From the NCBI GenBank assembly GCA_030683005.1, contig JAUXMY010000029.1, positions 1-64,000 on the forward strand: a stretch of DNA of 64,000 bases. The letters are read 5' to 3'. Position numbers and translations under genes: made by a program. Positions 36,928 through 45,554 of the stretch are shown piece by piece. Within the stretch, counting starts at the first letter, position 1; each line of letters opens with the position of its first letter. Below the pieces are notes generated by a model. It did no database searches and had not been told where the DNA came from. It saw nothing but the letters and a program-made list of their open reading frames with translations. Source of the DNA: Caulobacter sp. (GTDB lineage: Bacteria; Pseudomonadota; Alphaproteobacteria; Caulobacterales; Caulobacteraceae).

Positions 36928-38034
36928 ATGCCGTTCATCCCCAGGGAGCAGATCCTGCCGGCCACGGTCGCGGCCGTCGCGGGCCTCGCCATCCTGATCG
37001 GCGGCGGGGTCTGGTGGATCGAGAAGCAGTCCTGGGAGAAGACCGACAACGCCTTCATCCAGGCCGACACCGTCCAGGTCAGTCCCCAGGTGTCGGGCTA
37101 CGTCGTCGAGGTTCTGGTCGCCGACAACGCCCATGTCGACGCCGGCCAGGTCCTGGCCCGCATTGACCCGACCAGCTTCCAGGCCCGGCTCGACCAGGCC
37201 ATCGCCAACGCCGACGCCCTGGACGCCGCCGTCGCCGCCGTCGACGACAGGGCCGCGCTCGAGGAGGCGGTCATCGCCGAGCGCGCCGCCGGGGTGAGCA
37301 TCGCCCAGGCCGAGGCCGGCCGTATGGAAGCCGACCTCAAACGCTATCGCGACCTCGCCGGCCAGGGCTGGGTCTCCGACCAGAAGCTGCAGACCGTGCG
37401 CGCCGGCGCCGACCAGTCCCGGGCCGGGGTGGCCCAGGCCCAGGCGGCGCTGGAGGCCGAGCGTCGCAGCGCCCGCTCCCTGGGCTCGGCCCGCGCCCAG
37501 ACGGTCGCCCAGGCCCAGGCCGCCCGCGCCGCCGTCCAGCAGGCCCGCATCGATCTGGAGCGCACCGTCATCCGCGCCCCGGCCGCCGGCGTGGTGGGGG
37601 CGCGCGCCGTGCGCCCCGGACAGCTGGTCCAGCCGGGGATGTCGCTGATGAGCATCGTGCCGCTGGGCAGGGCCTATGTCGTCGCCAACTTCAAGGAAAC
37701 CCAGCTGTCCCGGCTGCGCATCGGGCAGAGGGTCGAGATCAAGGCCGACGCCTTCGGCGGCGAGGCCATCGCCGGACGGGTCGAGAGTTTCGCCCCGGCC
37801 ACGGGGGCCGAGTTCGCGCTGATCCCGGTCGAGAACGCGGTCGGCAACTTCACCAAGATCGCCCAGCGCGTGCCGGTGCGGGTCGCCGTCGACCGCGACG
37901 CGCCGCTGGCCGGCGCCCTGCGTCCGGGCCTGTCGGTCGAGGTGCGGGTCGACGTCCGCGACCGCACCGGCGTCAGCTTCGCGGAATCCGGCGCCGCCCC
38001 GTCACAGTACGTCCGCGCCGGCCAGTCCCGGTAG
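36928..38034 (+). CDS. emrA: EmrA-type periplasmic adaptor of a drug efflux pump
   Basis: A 368-residue HlyD-family protein. One membrane helix (~10-30) is followed by ENTDNAFIQADTVQVSP-like sequence (KTDNAFIQADTVQVSPQ), VSGYVVEVLVADNAHV (lipoyl domain), a long coiled coil (~90-215) and IRAPAAGVVGARAVRPGQLV. It links the inner-membrane pump to an outer-membrane channel. Start taken at the ATG at 36928; a TTG at 36907 would add seven residues. Four bases separate it from emrB. Confidence 0.9.
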   Translation: MPFIPREQILPATVAAVAGLAILIGGGVWWIEKQSWEKTDNAFIQADTVQVSPQVSGYVVEVLVADNAHVDAGQVLARIDPTSFQARLDQAIANADALDAAVAAVDDRAALEEAVIAERAAGVSIAQAEAGRMEADLKRYRDLAGQGWVSDQKLQTVRAGADQSRAGVAQAQAALEAERRSARSLGSARAQTVAQAQAARAAVQQARIDLERTVIRAPAAGVVGARAVRPGQLVQPGMSLMSIVPLGRAYVVANFKETQLSRLRIGQRVEIKADAFGGEAIAGRVESFAPATGAEFALIPVENAVGNFTKIAQRVPVRVAVDRDAPLAGALRPGLSVEVRVDVRDRTGVSFAESGAAPSQYVRAGQSR

Positions 38035-38038
38035 GGCG

Positions 38039-39637
38039 ATGACCGCCGCCACCCTCACCGGCGGACCGGCCGCTCCGGCGCAGACCGTCAACTGGTTGAA
38101 ACTGTTCCTCGGCTTCGGCGGCATGGCGATCGGCCAGTTCATGGCCATCCTGGACATCCAGATCGTGGCGGCGTCCCTGCCGCAGATCCAGGCCGGGGTG
38201 GGCGCCAGCGCCGACCAGGTCAGCTGGATCCAGACCGCCTATCTGATCCCCGAAGTGGTGATGATCCCGCTGTCGGCCTACCTGTCGCGACTGTGGGGCA
38301 CCCAGAAGGTGTTCCTGGTCAGCTGCAGCGGCTTTCTGGTCATGAGCGTGCTGGCCGGGATGTCGACCAGCTTCGAGATGATGATCATCTGCCGGGCCCT
38401 GCAGGGCTTCGTCGGCGGAGCCATGATCCCGACCGTCTACGCCATCGCCTTCACCGCCTTCCCGCCGGAGCGGCGGATCACGGCCAATGTGGTGACCGGC
38501 ATGATCGTCACGCTGGCGCCGACGGTGGGACCGACGCTGGGCGGACATCTGACCGAGCTGCTCAGCTGGCGCTGGCTGTTCTACATCAACGTCCTGCCCG
38601 GGCTGCTCAGCCTGGCGTTGGTCTGGCGCTACGGGAACTTCGACAAGGGCGACAAGAGCCTGGCCAGCCACTTCGACTGGTTCGGCCTGGCGATGATGGC
38701 CACCTTCCTGATCAGCCTGCAGTACGTGGTCGAGGAGGGCGCCAAGGACGCCTGGTTCGAGGATGACCTGATCCTGTGGCTGAGCGTGCTGGCAGCGGTC
38801 GCCTGCGCGGTTTTCGTCTGGCGACAGCTCAACTACTTCCGGCCGATCATCCAGCTGCGCGCCTTCGCCGACCGCAACTTCGCGCTGGGCATCCTGATGT
38901 CGACGGTGTCGGGGGCCGCCCTCTACGGGGGCACCTTCCTGATGCCGCTGTACCTGGGCCGGGTGCGGGACTTCTCGGCGGCGGAGGTCGGCACGACGAT
39001 GCTGATCTCGGGCCTTGCGATGTTCATCACCGGTCCGCTGGCCGGACGGTGGGTGCGTCAGATCGACGCCCGCATCCCGATGTTCTGCGGCTTCTGCATG
39101 ATCGCCTGGGGCATGTGGCTGGGCCACGCGATCACCGACGAATGGGGATTCTGGGAGTTCGCCTGGCTGCAGGCCTTCCGCGGCGTGGGGGTGATGATCG
39201 CCATGATCGCCACCACCCAGCTGACCATGAGCACCCTGGCCCCTGAACTGATCAAGGATGCGTCAGGCCTGCTCAATCTGTCGCGCAATGTCGGCGGCGC
39301 CATGGGCATGGCGATCCTGTCGACCAGCCTGACCACCCGCACGGCGGTGCATATGAGCGAACTTTCGGCCAAGGTCAGCACCGCCTCGGTCGAGGCCCAG
39401 GGCATGCTGGCCGGGTTGACCGCGCGCATGCAGCAGCTGGGCGTGGCCGATCCGGAGGGGGCGGCGATGAAGGCCTTCCAGTACATGATTCACCAGAAAG
39501 CCCAGGTGCTGGCCTTCGGGGACGGTTTCGCGCTGCTGGCGATCGGGGCGGTGGCCGCGGCGGCGCTGTCGCTGCTGACTTCGCCGGGCAATACGCCGAT
39601 CCCGCAACTGGTCGCCAGCAGCGGGGACGACCCCTAG
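38039..39637 (+). CDS. emrB: DHA2-family multidrug efflux MFS transporter
   Basis: A 532-residue inner-membrane protein with 14 helices, the DHA2 (EmrB) drug-proton antiporter family. LDIQIVAASLPQIQAG in helix 1 and AYLSRLWGTQKVFLVS resemble motifs D1 and A; VTGMIVTLAPTVGPTLGGHLTE is motif C of drug exporters. With the EmrA-type adaptor it would form a tripartite pump; no outer-membrane channel gene is adjacent. The TetR gene begins at the next base after its stop. Confidence 0.92.
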   Translation: MTAATLTGGPAAPAQTVNWLKLFLGFGGMAIGQFMAILDIQIVAASLPQIQAGVGASADQVSWIQTAYLIPEVVMIPLSAYLSRLWGTQKVFLVSCSGFLVMSVLAGMSTSFEMMIICRALQGFVGGAMIPTVYAIAFTAFPPERRITANVVTGMIVTLAPTVGPTLGGHLTELLSWRWLFYINVLPGLLSLALVWRYGNFDKGDKSLASHFDWFGLAMMATFLISLQYVVEEGAKDAWFEDDLILWLSVLAAVACAVFVWRQLNYFRPIIQLRAFADRNFALGILMSTVSGAALYGGTFLMPLYLGRVRDFSAAEVGTTMLISGLAMFITGPLAGRWVRQIDARIPMFCGFCMIAWGMWLGHAITDEWGFWEFAWLQAFRGVGVMIAMIATTQLTMSTLAPELIKDASGLLNLSRNVGGAMGMAILSTSLTTRTAVHMSELSAKVSTASVEAQGMLAGLTARMQQLGVADPEGAAMKAFQYMIHQKAQVLAFGDGFALLAIGAVAAAALSLLTSPGNTPIPQLVASSGDDP

Positions 39638-40243
39638 ATGCCGAGGCTCGCCGGACAGATCGACCTCGCCAAGACCGAGGCCATCCTCGACGCGGCCGCC
39701 GAGGTGCTGGGCGAGCGGGGCCTTGCCGCGCCGATGGAAGCCATCGCCCGGCGGGCGGGCGTGTCCAAACAGACTGTCTACAATCACTATGGCTGCAAGG
39801 CGGAGCTGATCCGGGCGCTGGTCGACCGGCGGGTGGCCGGCATCACCGCCTCGCTGCGCGAGCCGGGCGCGCAGGAGCATCCCGAAGACGCGCTTCGCGC
39901 CTACGCCCGGACGGTGCTGAAGGTGGTGACCAGCGGCAACTACGGCCTGATGCGTGTGACCATCCAGAGCGCCGGCGAGATGCCCGACCTGGCCCGCGCG
40001 GTGTTCGAGGCCGGCCCGATGCGCTCCCGCGCCCAGCTGGCCGCCTTTCTCGAGATGGAAACCCGCGCCGGCCGCATGAACGTCGCCGACCCGCTGCAGG
40101 CGGCGGAGTTCTTCAGCGGCATGGTGCTGGGCCAGCGCCAGACCCAGGCGCTGATGAATCTCGGCCCCGACCTGACCGACGAGGAGGTCGAGACCCTGGC
40201 CGCCGAGGCCGCCCGGATCTTCATGCGGGCCTATTCGGTCTAG
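39638..40243 (+). CDS. TetR-family transcriptional regulator
   Basis: A 201-residue regulator. The N-terminal helix-turn-helix is GLAAPMEAIARRAGVSKQTVYNHYGCKAELI (residues ~28-58), and the C-terminal ligand domain includes GPDLTDEEVETLAAEAARIF. It starts directly after the emrB stop (TAGATG) with no ribosome site of its own in the gap, so it is translated with the pump and probably represses it, perhaps at the repeat near 36822. Its end overlaps the convergent gene by 4 bases. Confidence 0.88.
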   Translation: MPRLAGQIDLAKTEAILDAAAEVLGERGLAAPMEAIARRAGVSKQTVYNHYGCKAELIRALVDRRVAGITASLREPGAQEHPEDALRAYARTVLKVVTSGNYGLMRVTIQSAGEMPDLARAVFEAGPMRSRAQLAAFLEMETRAGRMNVADPLQAAEFFSGMVLGQRQTQALMNLGPDLTDEEVETLAAEAARIFMRAYSV

Positions 40244-40818
40244 AACTTCGGCGTGAAGGCGCTGTTTGTGTCGACGGTGAAGATGTTGTCCAGCCCCTCG
40301 CCGATGGCGATGCGGAACGGCGGATTGACGTCGGTGGCGAAGGTGAAGGTGAAGGACGGCTCGGCCAGGGTCCCCAGAGACTCGACCTCGGGCCGGTAGC
40401 ATTTGAACAGCAGGTTCAGCGCGCCGGGACCATTCCGCCGCCCCACGCAGTTGACGGTCTGGGTGGCCGTCGTCAGGCCCGGCGTCTGGGTGACGCTGTA
40501 GACAAGGATGTCGTCGGTGGCGCGGATGAAGCGAAAGCGGAAGGTCTGGTCCTTCTGATTCTCGGGCACGAACAGGATCAGGCGCGACAGGGTGAAATCC
40601 ATCCCCTGGGCCTCGGTGATCTTGATCCTGACCGCCGGGATGGTCCGGCCGCCGGCGGTGGCCTGGCCTATGGCGATGCCGGTCTTGCCCGGCGCGCCAT
40701 AGGCGGCGAATTGGGTGATCGCCGCGCCGAACGCGGTCTGAAGCGCGCCTTCGGCCCGGGCCGGCGAGGCGACGAGCGCCAGCGCGCCGACGGTCAGGGT
40801 GAATAGTGTCCGGAGCAT
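40240..40818 (-). CDS. Secreted protein of unknown function
   Basis: A 192-residue protein with a clear signal peptide (LRTLFTLTVGALALVASPARA). The mature part is beta-rich: TAGGRTIPAVRIKITEAQG, TFRFRFIRATDDILVYSVTQ and PSFTFTFATDVNPPFRIAIG. Two Cys (NCVG, FKCY) could form a disulfide. No family recognised. GGAGGG precedes the ATG at 40818, favoured over an upstream ATG at 40845. Tail-to-tail with tetR, sharing 4 bases. Confidence 0.75.
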   Translation of the reverse strand: MLRTLFTLTVGALALVASPARAEGALQTAFGAAITQFAAYGAPGKTGIAIGQATAGGRTIPAVRIKITEAQGMDFTLSRLILFVPENQKDQTFRFRFIRATDDILVYSVTQTPGLTTATQTVNCVGRRNGPGALNLLFKCYRPEVESLGTLAEPSFTFTFATDVNPPFRIAIGEGLDNIFTVDTNSAFTPKF

Positions 40819-40888
40819 CGCGCCCTCCTGCCTCTTCCCGGTCACGCTAGACCGGGCCTGGCGGCCGACCCTGCCCCGAAAGGGGGGC

Positions 40889-41707
40889 TCAGCCCTCGGC
40901 CGGTTCGCCGTCGGGCAGGCCGATCATGTGGAAGCCGGCGTCGACGTGAACGACCTCGCCCGTCGTCGAGAAGCCCAGGTCCGACAGCAGCCACAGCGCC
41001 GCCCCGGCCACGCCCTCCATCGAGGTGTCTTCCTTCAGCGCGCTGAACGCCCGGCCCTGGCTGAGCATGCCGCGGCCGCCGGAGATGCCGGCCAGCGACA
41101 GGGTGCGCATGGCCCCGGCCGAGATGGCGTTGACCCGGATGCCCTTGGGGCCGAGGTCGCGGGCGATGTAGCGGGTCGCCGCCTCCAGCGCCGCCTTGGC
41201 CACGCCCATGGTGTTGTAGTTGGGGATGACCCGCTCGGCGCCCAGGTAGGTCATGGTGATCATAGACCCGCCATTGGGCATCATCCTCGAGGCCCGCTTG
41301 GCGCAGTCGACGAAGCTGAAGGCCGAGATGTTCATGGCCCGCAGAAACCCCTCGCGGGTGGTGTTCTCGACGAACGAGCCCTTCAGCTCGTCCTTGTTGG
41401 CGAAGGCGATCGAGTGGACGAAGGCGTCGAGCGCCCCGAAGTCCTTCTCCAGCTGGCCGAACGCCGCGTCCATGGAGGCGTCGTCGGTGACTTCCATGGG
41501 CACGAAGGTCTTGACCCCGATGCTCTCGCCCAGCGGCCGCACGCGCTTTTCCATATCCGGCAGGTAGGCGAAGGCCAGCTCGGCGCCCTGGGCGGCCAGC
41601 TGCGAGGCGATGCCCCAGGCGATGGAGTTGTGGTTCGCGACACCGGTGACCAGGGCCTTCTTGCCCTTCATCAGCTCGCCCTTGGGGAAGTTGTAGTCGT
41701 CGGCCAT
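40889..41707 (-). CDS. fabI: Enoyl-ACP reductase (NADH)
   Basis: A 272-residue SDR-type enzyme reducing the enoyl-ACP double bond in fatty-acid elongation. The atypical glycine loop GVANHNSIAWGIA binds NADH. The active-site pair is Tyr164 in NYNTMGVAK and Lys171 (Tyr-x6-Lys), typical of FabI and the target of triclosan. Start chosen at 41707 where GGAGC lies upstream; a longer frame adds unlikely sequence. A second fabI may exist elsewhere. Downstream of fabB on the same strand, with a REPIN-like repeat between. Confidence 0.96.
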   Translation of the reverse strand: MADDYNFPKGELMKGKKALVTGVANHNSIAWGIASQLAAQGAELAFAYLPDMEKRVRPLGESIGVKTFVPMEVTDDASMDAAFGQLEKDFGALDAFVHSIAFANKDELKGSFVENTTREGFLRAMNISAFSFVDCAKRASRMMPNGGSMITMTYLGAERVIPNYNTMGVAKAALEAATRYIARDLGPKGIRVNAISAGAMRTLSLAGISGGRGMLSQGRAFSALKEDTSMEGVAGAALWLLSDLGFSTTGEVVHVDAGFHMIGLPDGEPAEG

Positions 41708-41820
41708 CTGAAAGCTCCGTCCTGGTCGGTCGTGCGCGCGCCGCGTCTCTGACCGGCTTGTCGGACGCCTTTCTGGACGGAGGCGTGCGCCGGGGCAAGA
41801 CCTGCGCCCCTCCCCCATTC

Positions 41821-41978
41821 GTCATCGTCGGACTTGTTCCTTAGCCTGCCCTCGGGTTGGCCTTGGCCAATCCCGGGGGACCCATGCGTGGTGCGCCAAA
41901 CGAAAAGGGCGCGGAGTGATCCGCGCCCTTCTTGCCGTCCCGGTGTTCATGGGTCGTCGGAACAAGTCCGACGATGAC
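41821..41978. repeat. REPIN-like inverted hairpin pair, copy C, with one arm interrupted
   Basis: The right arm (41948-41978) is complete. The left arm begins GTCATCGTCGGACTTGTTCC at 41821, then about 38 bases that do not belong (41841-41878), then resumes GACCCATGCG. The insert holds TTGGCCTTGGCCAA within a larger imperfect stem. An inner hairpin GGGCGCGGA-GTGA-TCCGCGCCC at about 41907-41928 is shared with copy B. It lies between fabB and fabI. Confidence 0.85.
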
Positions 41979-41988
41979 GGGATAAGAG

Positions 41989-43200
41989 CTACACCCGCGC
42001 CATGATCAGGCAGCCGTTCGTGCCGCCGAAGCCGAAGCTGTTGGACATCACCGTCTCGACCTGGCGGTCGGCGCGCTGGCGCAGGATCGGCATGTCCTCG
42101 AACGCCGGGTCGAGGGTCTCGATGTTGGCGCTCTCGGCCAGGAAGCCGTTGTTCATCATCAGGATGGAGTAGATGGCCTCCTGCGCGCCGGCGGCGCCCA
42201 GGCTGTGGCCGGTCAGGGACTTGGTCGAGGAGATGGCCGGGGCGTTCTTGCCGAACACCTGACGGACCGCCTCCATCTCCTTGAGGTCGCCGACCGGGGT
42301 CGAGGTGCCGTGCGGGTTGAGGTAGTCGATGGTCCGGCCGCCGGCCCCGGCGAGCGCCAGGTTCATACAGCGGGTCGCGCCCTCGCCCGAGGGGGCGACC
42401 ATGTCGAAGCCGTCGGAGTTGGCCGCGTAGCCGACCACCTCGCCGTAGATCTTCGCGCCGCGCGCCCTGGCCCGCTCGTACTCTTCCAGCACCACGATGC
42501 CGGCCCCGCCGGCGATGACGAAGCCGTCGCGGCCCGCGTCATAGGCGCGGCTGGCGGTGGCCGGGCGATCGTTGAAGTTGCTGCTCATCGCGCCCATGGC
42601 GTCGAACAGGTTGGACAGCGACCAGTCCAGGTCCTCGGTCCCGCCGGCGAAGACCACGTCCTGCTTGCCCCAGGCGATCTGCTCGTAGGCCGAGCCGATG
42701 CAGTGGGTGGAGGTGGCGCAGGCCGAGCTGATCGAGAAGTTGAGGCCGCGGATCTTGAACCAGGTCGCCAGGGTGGCCGAGGCGCCCGAGCTCATCGCCT
42801 TGGGCACCGCGAACGGGCCGATGCGCTTGGGCCCCTTGTCGCGGGTGGTGGCGGCGGCTTCGATGATCACCCGGGTGGAGGGGCCGCCGGCGCCGACGAT
42901 CAGACCGGTGCGATCGTTGGAGACCTCGGTCTCCTCGAGGCCGGAGTCGGCGATGGCCTGCTCCATGGCCACATGGGCCCAGCCGGTGCCCTGGGCCAGG
43001 AAGCGGGCGGCGCGGCGGTCGACGACGCTCTCCCAGTCGCAGTCGGGCGCGGCCTGCACCTGGCTGCGGAAGCCGAGGTCGGCGTACTCCTGGGTAAACT
43101 TGACGCCTGACTTCGCGTCGCGCAGCGAAGCGATCACTTCATTGGCGTTGGCGCCAATGGACGAAACGATACCGATACCGGTGACGACAACGCGTCGCAT
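41989..43200 (-). CDS. fabB: Beta-ketoacyl-ACP synthase I
   Basis: A 403-residue condensing enzyme. The nucleophile Cys161 is in [11 protein letters not shown], and the two His lie in [12 protein letters not shown] and [11 protein letters not shown], the Cys-His-His set of KAS I/II. With FabA it feeds the unsaturated branch of fatty-acid synthesis. It starts 69 bases after fabA on the same strand, the usual fabA-fabB operon. Confidence 0.96.
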   Translation of the reverse strand: MRRVVVTGIGIVSSIGANANEVIASLRDAKSGVKFTQEYADLGFRSQVQAAPDCDWESVVDRRAARFLAQGTGWAHVAMEQAIADSGLEETEVSNDRTGLIVGAGGPSTRVIIEAAATTRDKGPKRIGPFAVPKAMSSGASATLATWFKIRGLNFSISSACATSTHCIGSAYEQIAWGKQDVVFAGGTEDLDWSLSNLFDAMGAMSSNFNDRPATASRAYDAGRDGFVIAGGAGIVVLEEYERARARGAKIYGEVVGYAANSDGFDMVAPSGEGATRCMNLALAGAGGRTIDYLNPHGTSTPVGDLKEMEAVRQVFGKNAPAISSTKSLTGHSLGAAGAQEAIYSILMMNNGFLAESANIETLDPAFEDMPILRQRADRQVETVMSNSFGFGGTNGCLIMARV

Positions 43201-43269
43201 AGCTGTTCCCCAGGTTTTTCCCTTGTGGCCGCCCCGTGATGGAGCGACCGCCCGCGCAGGTCTTTCAGG

Positions 43270-43806
43270 TCAGACCATGTCTTTCGGGTCGAAGAGGCCG
43301 ACCCGCAGGTCCTTGGCCTCATAGATAACCTTGCCGTCGGCCTCGAGGATCCCGTCGCCGATGCCCATGACCAGCTTGCGGTTGATCACCCGCTTGAGAT
43401 CGACGCGATAACGCACCTGCTTGATGTTCGGCGTCACCTGGCCGGAGAATTTCACCTCGCCCACGCCCAGGGCGCGACCGCGGCCGGGGCCGCCGATCCA
43501 GCCCAGGTAGAAGCCGACGAGCTGCCACATGGCGTCGAGGCCGAGGCAGCCGGGCATCACCGGGTCGTTGTGGAAGTGGCAGGCGAAGAACCAGAGATCC
43601 GGATGGATATCCAACTCGGCGTGGACCTGGCCCTTGCCGTAGGCGCCGCCGTCGTTGGTGATTTCGGTGATGCGGTCGAACATCAGCATCGGCGGCATGG
43701 GCAGCTGGGCGTTGCCGGGCCCGAAGGTCTCGTCGCGGCCGCAGGCGATCAGTTCGTCGTGGCTGTAGCTGGACTGGGCCATGGGCGGCGGGGTCGTCGA
43801 GGTCAT
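43270..43806 (-). CDS. fabA: 3-hydroxydecanoyl-ACP dehydratase/isomerase
   Basis: A 178-residue hot-dog-fold enzyme that makes the cis-3 double bond of unsaturated fatty acids. Catalytic His77 sits in [14 protein letters not shown] and Asp91 in LGLDAMWQ, spaced 14 residues as in E. coli Fab[14 protein letters not shown] is also typical. First gene of fabA-fabB and probably fabI. Confidence 0.96.
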   Translation of the reverse strand: MTSTTPPPMAQSSYSHDELIACGRDETFGPGNAQLPMPPMLMFDRITEITNDGGAYGKGQVHAELDIHPDLWFFACHFHNDPVMPGCLGLDAMWQLVGFYLGWIGGPGRGRALGVGEVKFSGQVTPNIKQVRYRVDLKRVINRKLVMGIGDGILEADGKVIYEAKDLRVGLFDPKDMV

Positions 43807-43877
43807 GCGTCACCGGGTTTTCACCGCCCGCGAGGCGGCAGAACAAGGGGTGGGGTTAGCACTTAAGGCGGGCGGTC

Positions 43878-44420
43878 TCAATGTTCCCGGGGCCGGCAGG
43901 GCGTCGGCTCGCCCGCGCCCCAGACCTCGGACGCCCGGACCCAGCCCTTGCGGCCGCCGGCCTTGACCTGCCGCCAGTCGCCATCCGCCCTTTCCAGCGC
44001 CGCCACGGCCTGGGGGTTGAGCCAGGCTGTGACCTTGGCGTCCTCGCGCGGCTCGGCCAGCAGCGCGACCTGCCCCGGCTTGACGCGCATGACCGCCTGG
44101 TCGCCGACCAGGCCGCGCTTGTGCACCCAGGCCGCCGCGCCGTCGGGGCCCCGGACCCGCCGCCAGTCGCTGGTTTCGGCGATCACCTCGACCGGCATGC
44201 CCTTGGCCCGCCAGGTCCACAGGATGCGGTGATCCTCGCCCGGACCGTTGCGGGCGTTGATCTCGTTGTATTCCAGCGCCACGAAGCGGGGCACCGGCTG
44301 GCGCGAGGGCGTGTCGCATTCCGCCTCGCCGCCGCGGTTGCAGCCGGCCAGCAGAACCGCCGTCGCCGCCACCGCGAGCAGCAGCGCTTTGTTTGTCGGC
44401 GCCAGCTTTTCTGAACGCAT
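43878..44420 (-). CDS. SH3-domain lipoprotein
   Basis: A 180-residue predicted lipoprotein. The signal peptide ends in a lipobox LLAGC (Cys ~27). Two bacterial SH3 domains follow: FVALEYNEINARNGPGEDHRI with W-rich strands, and VALLAEPREDAKVTAWL with GDWRQVKAGGRKGWV. SH3-like domains (PF06347 type) bind peptidoglycan or periplasmic partners. GTG at 44423 could also start it. Divergent from the D-2-hydroxyacid dehydrogenase gene. Confidence 0.82.
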   Translation of the reverse strand: MRSEKLAPTNKALLLAVAATAVLLAGCNRGGEAECDTPSRQPVPRFVALEYNEINARNGPGEDHRILWTWRAKGMPVEVIAETSDWRRVRGPDGAAAWVHKRGLVGDQAVMRVKPGQVALLAEPREDAKVTAWLNPQAVAALERADGDWRQVKAGGRKGWVRASEVWGAGEPTPCRPREH

Positions 44421-44511
44421 CACAATCCAGCCTTCCCTTGGCCCCCCGCCGGGCCTTTGCTAAGGGTTCGCCGAGCCCTTCAAGGGCCCAACGTCCGCAC
44501 CGAAAGCGTCC

Positions 44512-45498
44512 ATGGCCGCCAAGAAGCCGAAAGTCATCGTCACGCGCAAGCTGCCCGACCCGGTTGAAACCCGGATGCGGGAGCTTTTTGACACCGAACT
44601 GAACGTCGACGACCGTCCGATGACGGCCGACGAGCTGGTCGACGCCATGGGGCGTTGCGACGTGCTGGTGCCCACCATCACCGACCGGCTCGACTCGCGC
44701 CTGCTGTCGCGGGCCGGGGAGCGGCTGAAGCTGATCGCCAACTTCGGGGCCGGGGTCGACAACATCGACGTCGCCACCGCCAACCAGCGCGGCTTCATCG
44801 TCACCAACACCCCGGGCGTCCTGACCGAGGACACCGCCGACCTGACCATGAGCCTGATCATGGCCAGCACCCGCCGCATCGTCGAGGGCGCGGCGGTGGT
44901 GCAGGCCGGGGGCTTCCAGGGCTGGTCGCCGACCTGGATGCTGGGCCGCCGCCTGTGGGGCAAACGGCTGGGCATCATCGGCATGGGCCGCATCGGCCAG
45001 GCCCTGGCCCGCCGCGGCGCGGCCTTCGGCCTGTCGATCCACTACCACAACCGCAAGCCGGTCAGTCCGCGCGTGGCCGAGGAGCTTGGCGCGACCTACT
45101 GGGAGAGCCTGGACCAGATGCTGGCCCGGATGGACATCGTCTCGGTCAACTGCCCGCACACCCCGGCCACCTACCACCTGCTGTCGGCCCGCCGCCTCAA
45201 GCTGCTGCAGCCGCACGCGGTCGTGGTGAACACCGCCCGCGGCGAAATCATCGACGAGGGCGCGCTCGCCAACATGCTGGCCCGGGGCGAGATCGCCGGC
45301 GCCGGCCTGGACGTCTACGAGCACGAGCCGGCGGTGAACCCCAAGCTGCTGAAGCTGCCCAACGTCGTGCTGCTGCCCCACATGGGCTCGGCCACGGTCG
45401 AGGGCCGCATCGACATGGGCGAGAAGGTCATCGTCAACATCAAGACCTTCATGGACGGCCACCGGCCGCCGGACAGGGTTATTCCCTCGATGCTGTGA
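44512..45498 (+). CDS. D-isomer 2-hydroxyacid dehydrogenase
   Basis: A 328-residue NAD(P)-dependent enzyme. GIIGMGRIGQALARR is the dinucleotide loop (Gly at 157-162), VNTARGEIIDEGAL holds the catalytic Arg, and LLPHMGSAT the catalytic His. It resembles glyoxylate/D-glycerate dehydrogenases (GyaR/HprA). The ATG at 44512 begins MAAKKPKVIVTRKLP. Upstream of two S9 peptidases in the same direction, but 56 bases away. Confidence 0.9.
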   Translation: MAAKKPKVIVTRKLPDPVETRMRELFDTELNVDDRPMTADELVDAMGRCDVLVPTITDRLDSRLLSRAGERLKLIANFGAGVDNIDVATANQRGFIVTNTPGVLTEDTADLTMSLIMASTRRIVEGAAVVQAGGFQGWSPTWMLGRRLWGKRLGIIGMGRIGQALARRGAAFGLSIHYHNRKPVSPRVAEELGATYWESLDQMLARMDIVSVNCPHTPATYHLLSARRLKLLQPHAVVVNTARGEIIDEGALANMLARGEIAGAGLDVYEHEPAVNPKLLKLPNVVLLPHMGSATVEGRIDMGEKVIVNIKTFMDGHRPPDRVIPSML

Positions 45499-45554
45499 CG
45501 CCCGCTTGACGGGAGGCCGCCGGGAAAGCAGCTTCTGCGTCGGGGGATGAGTTC

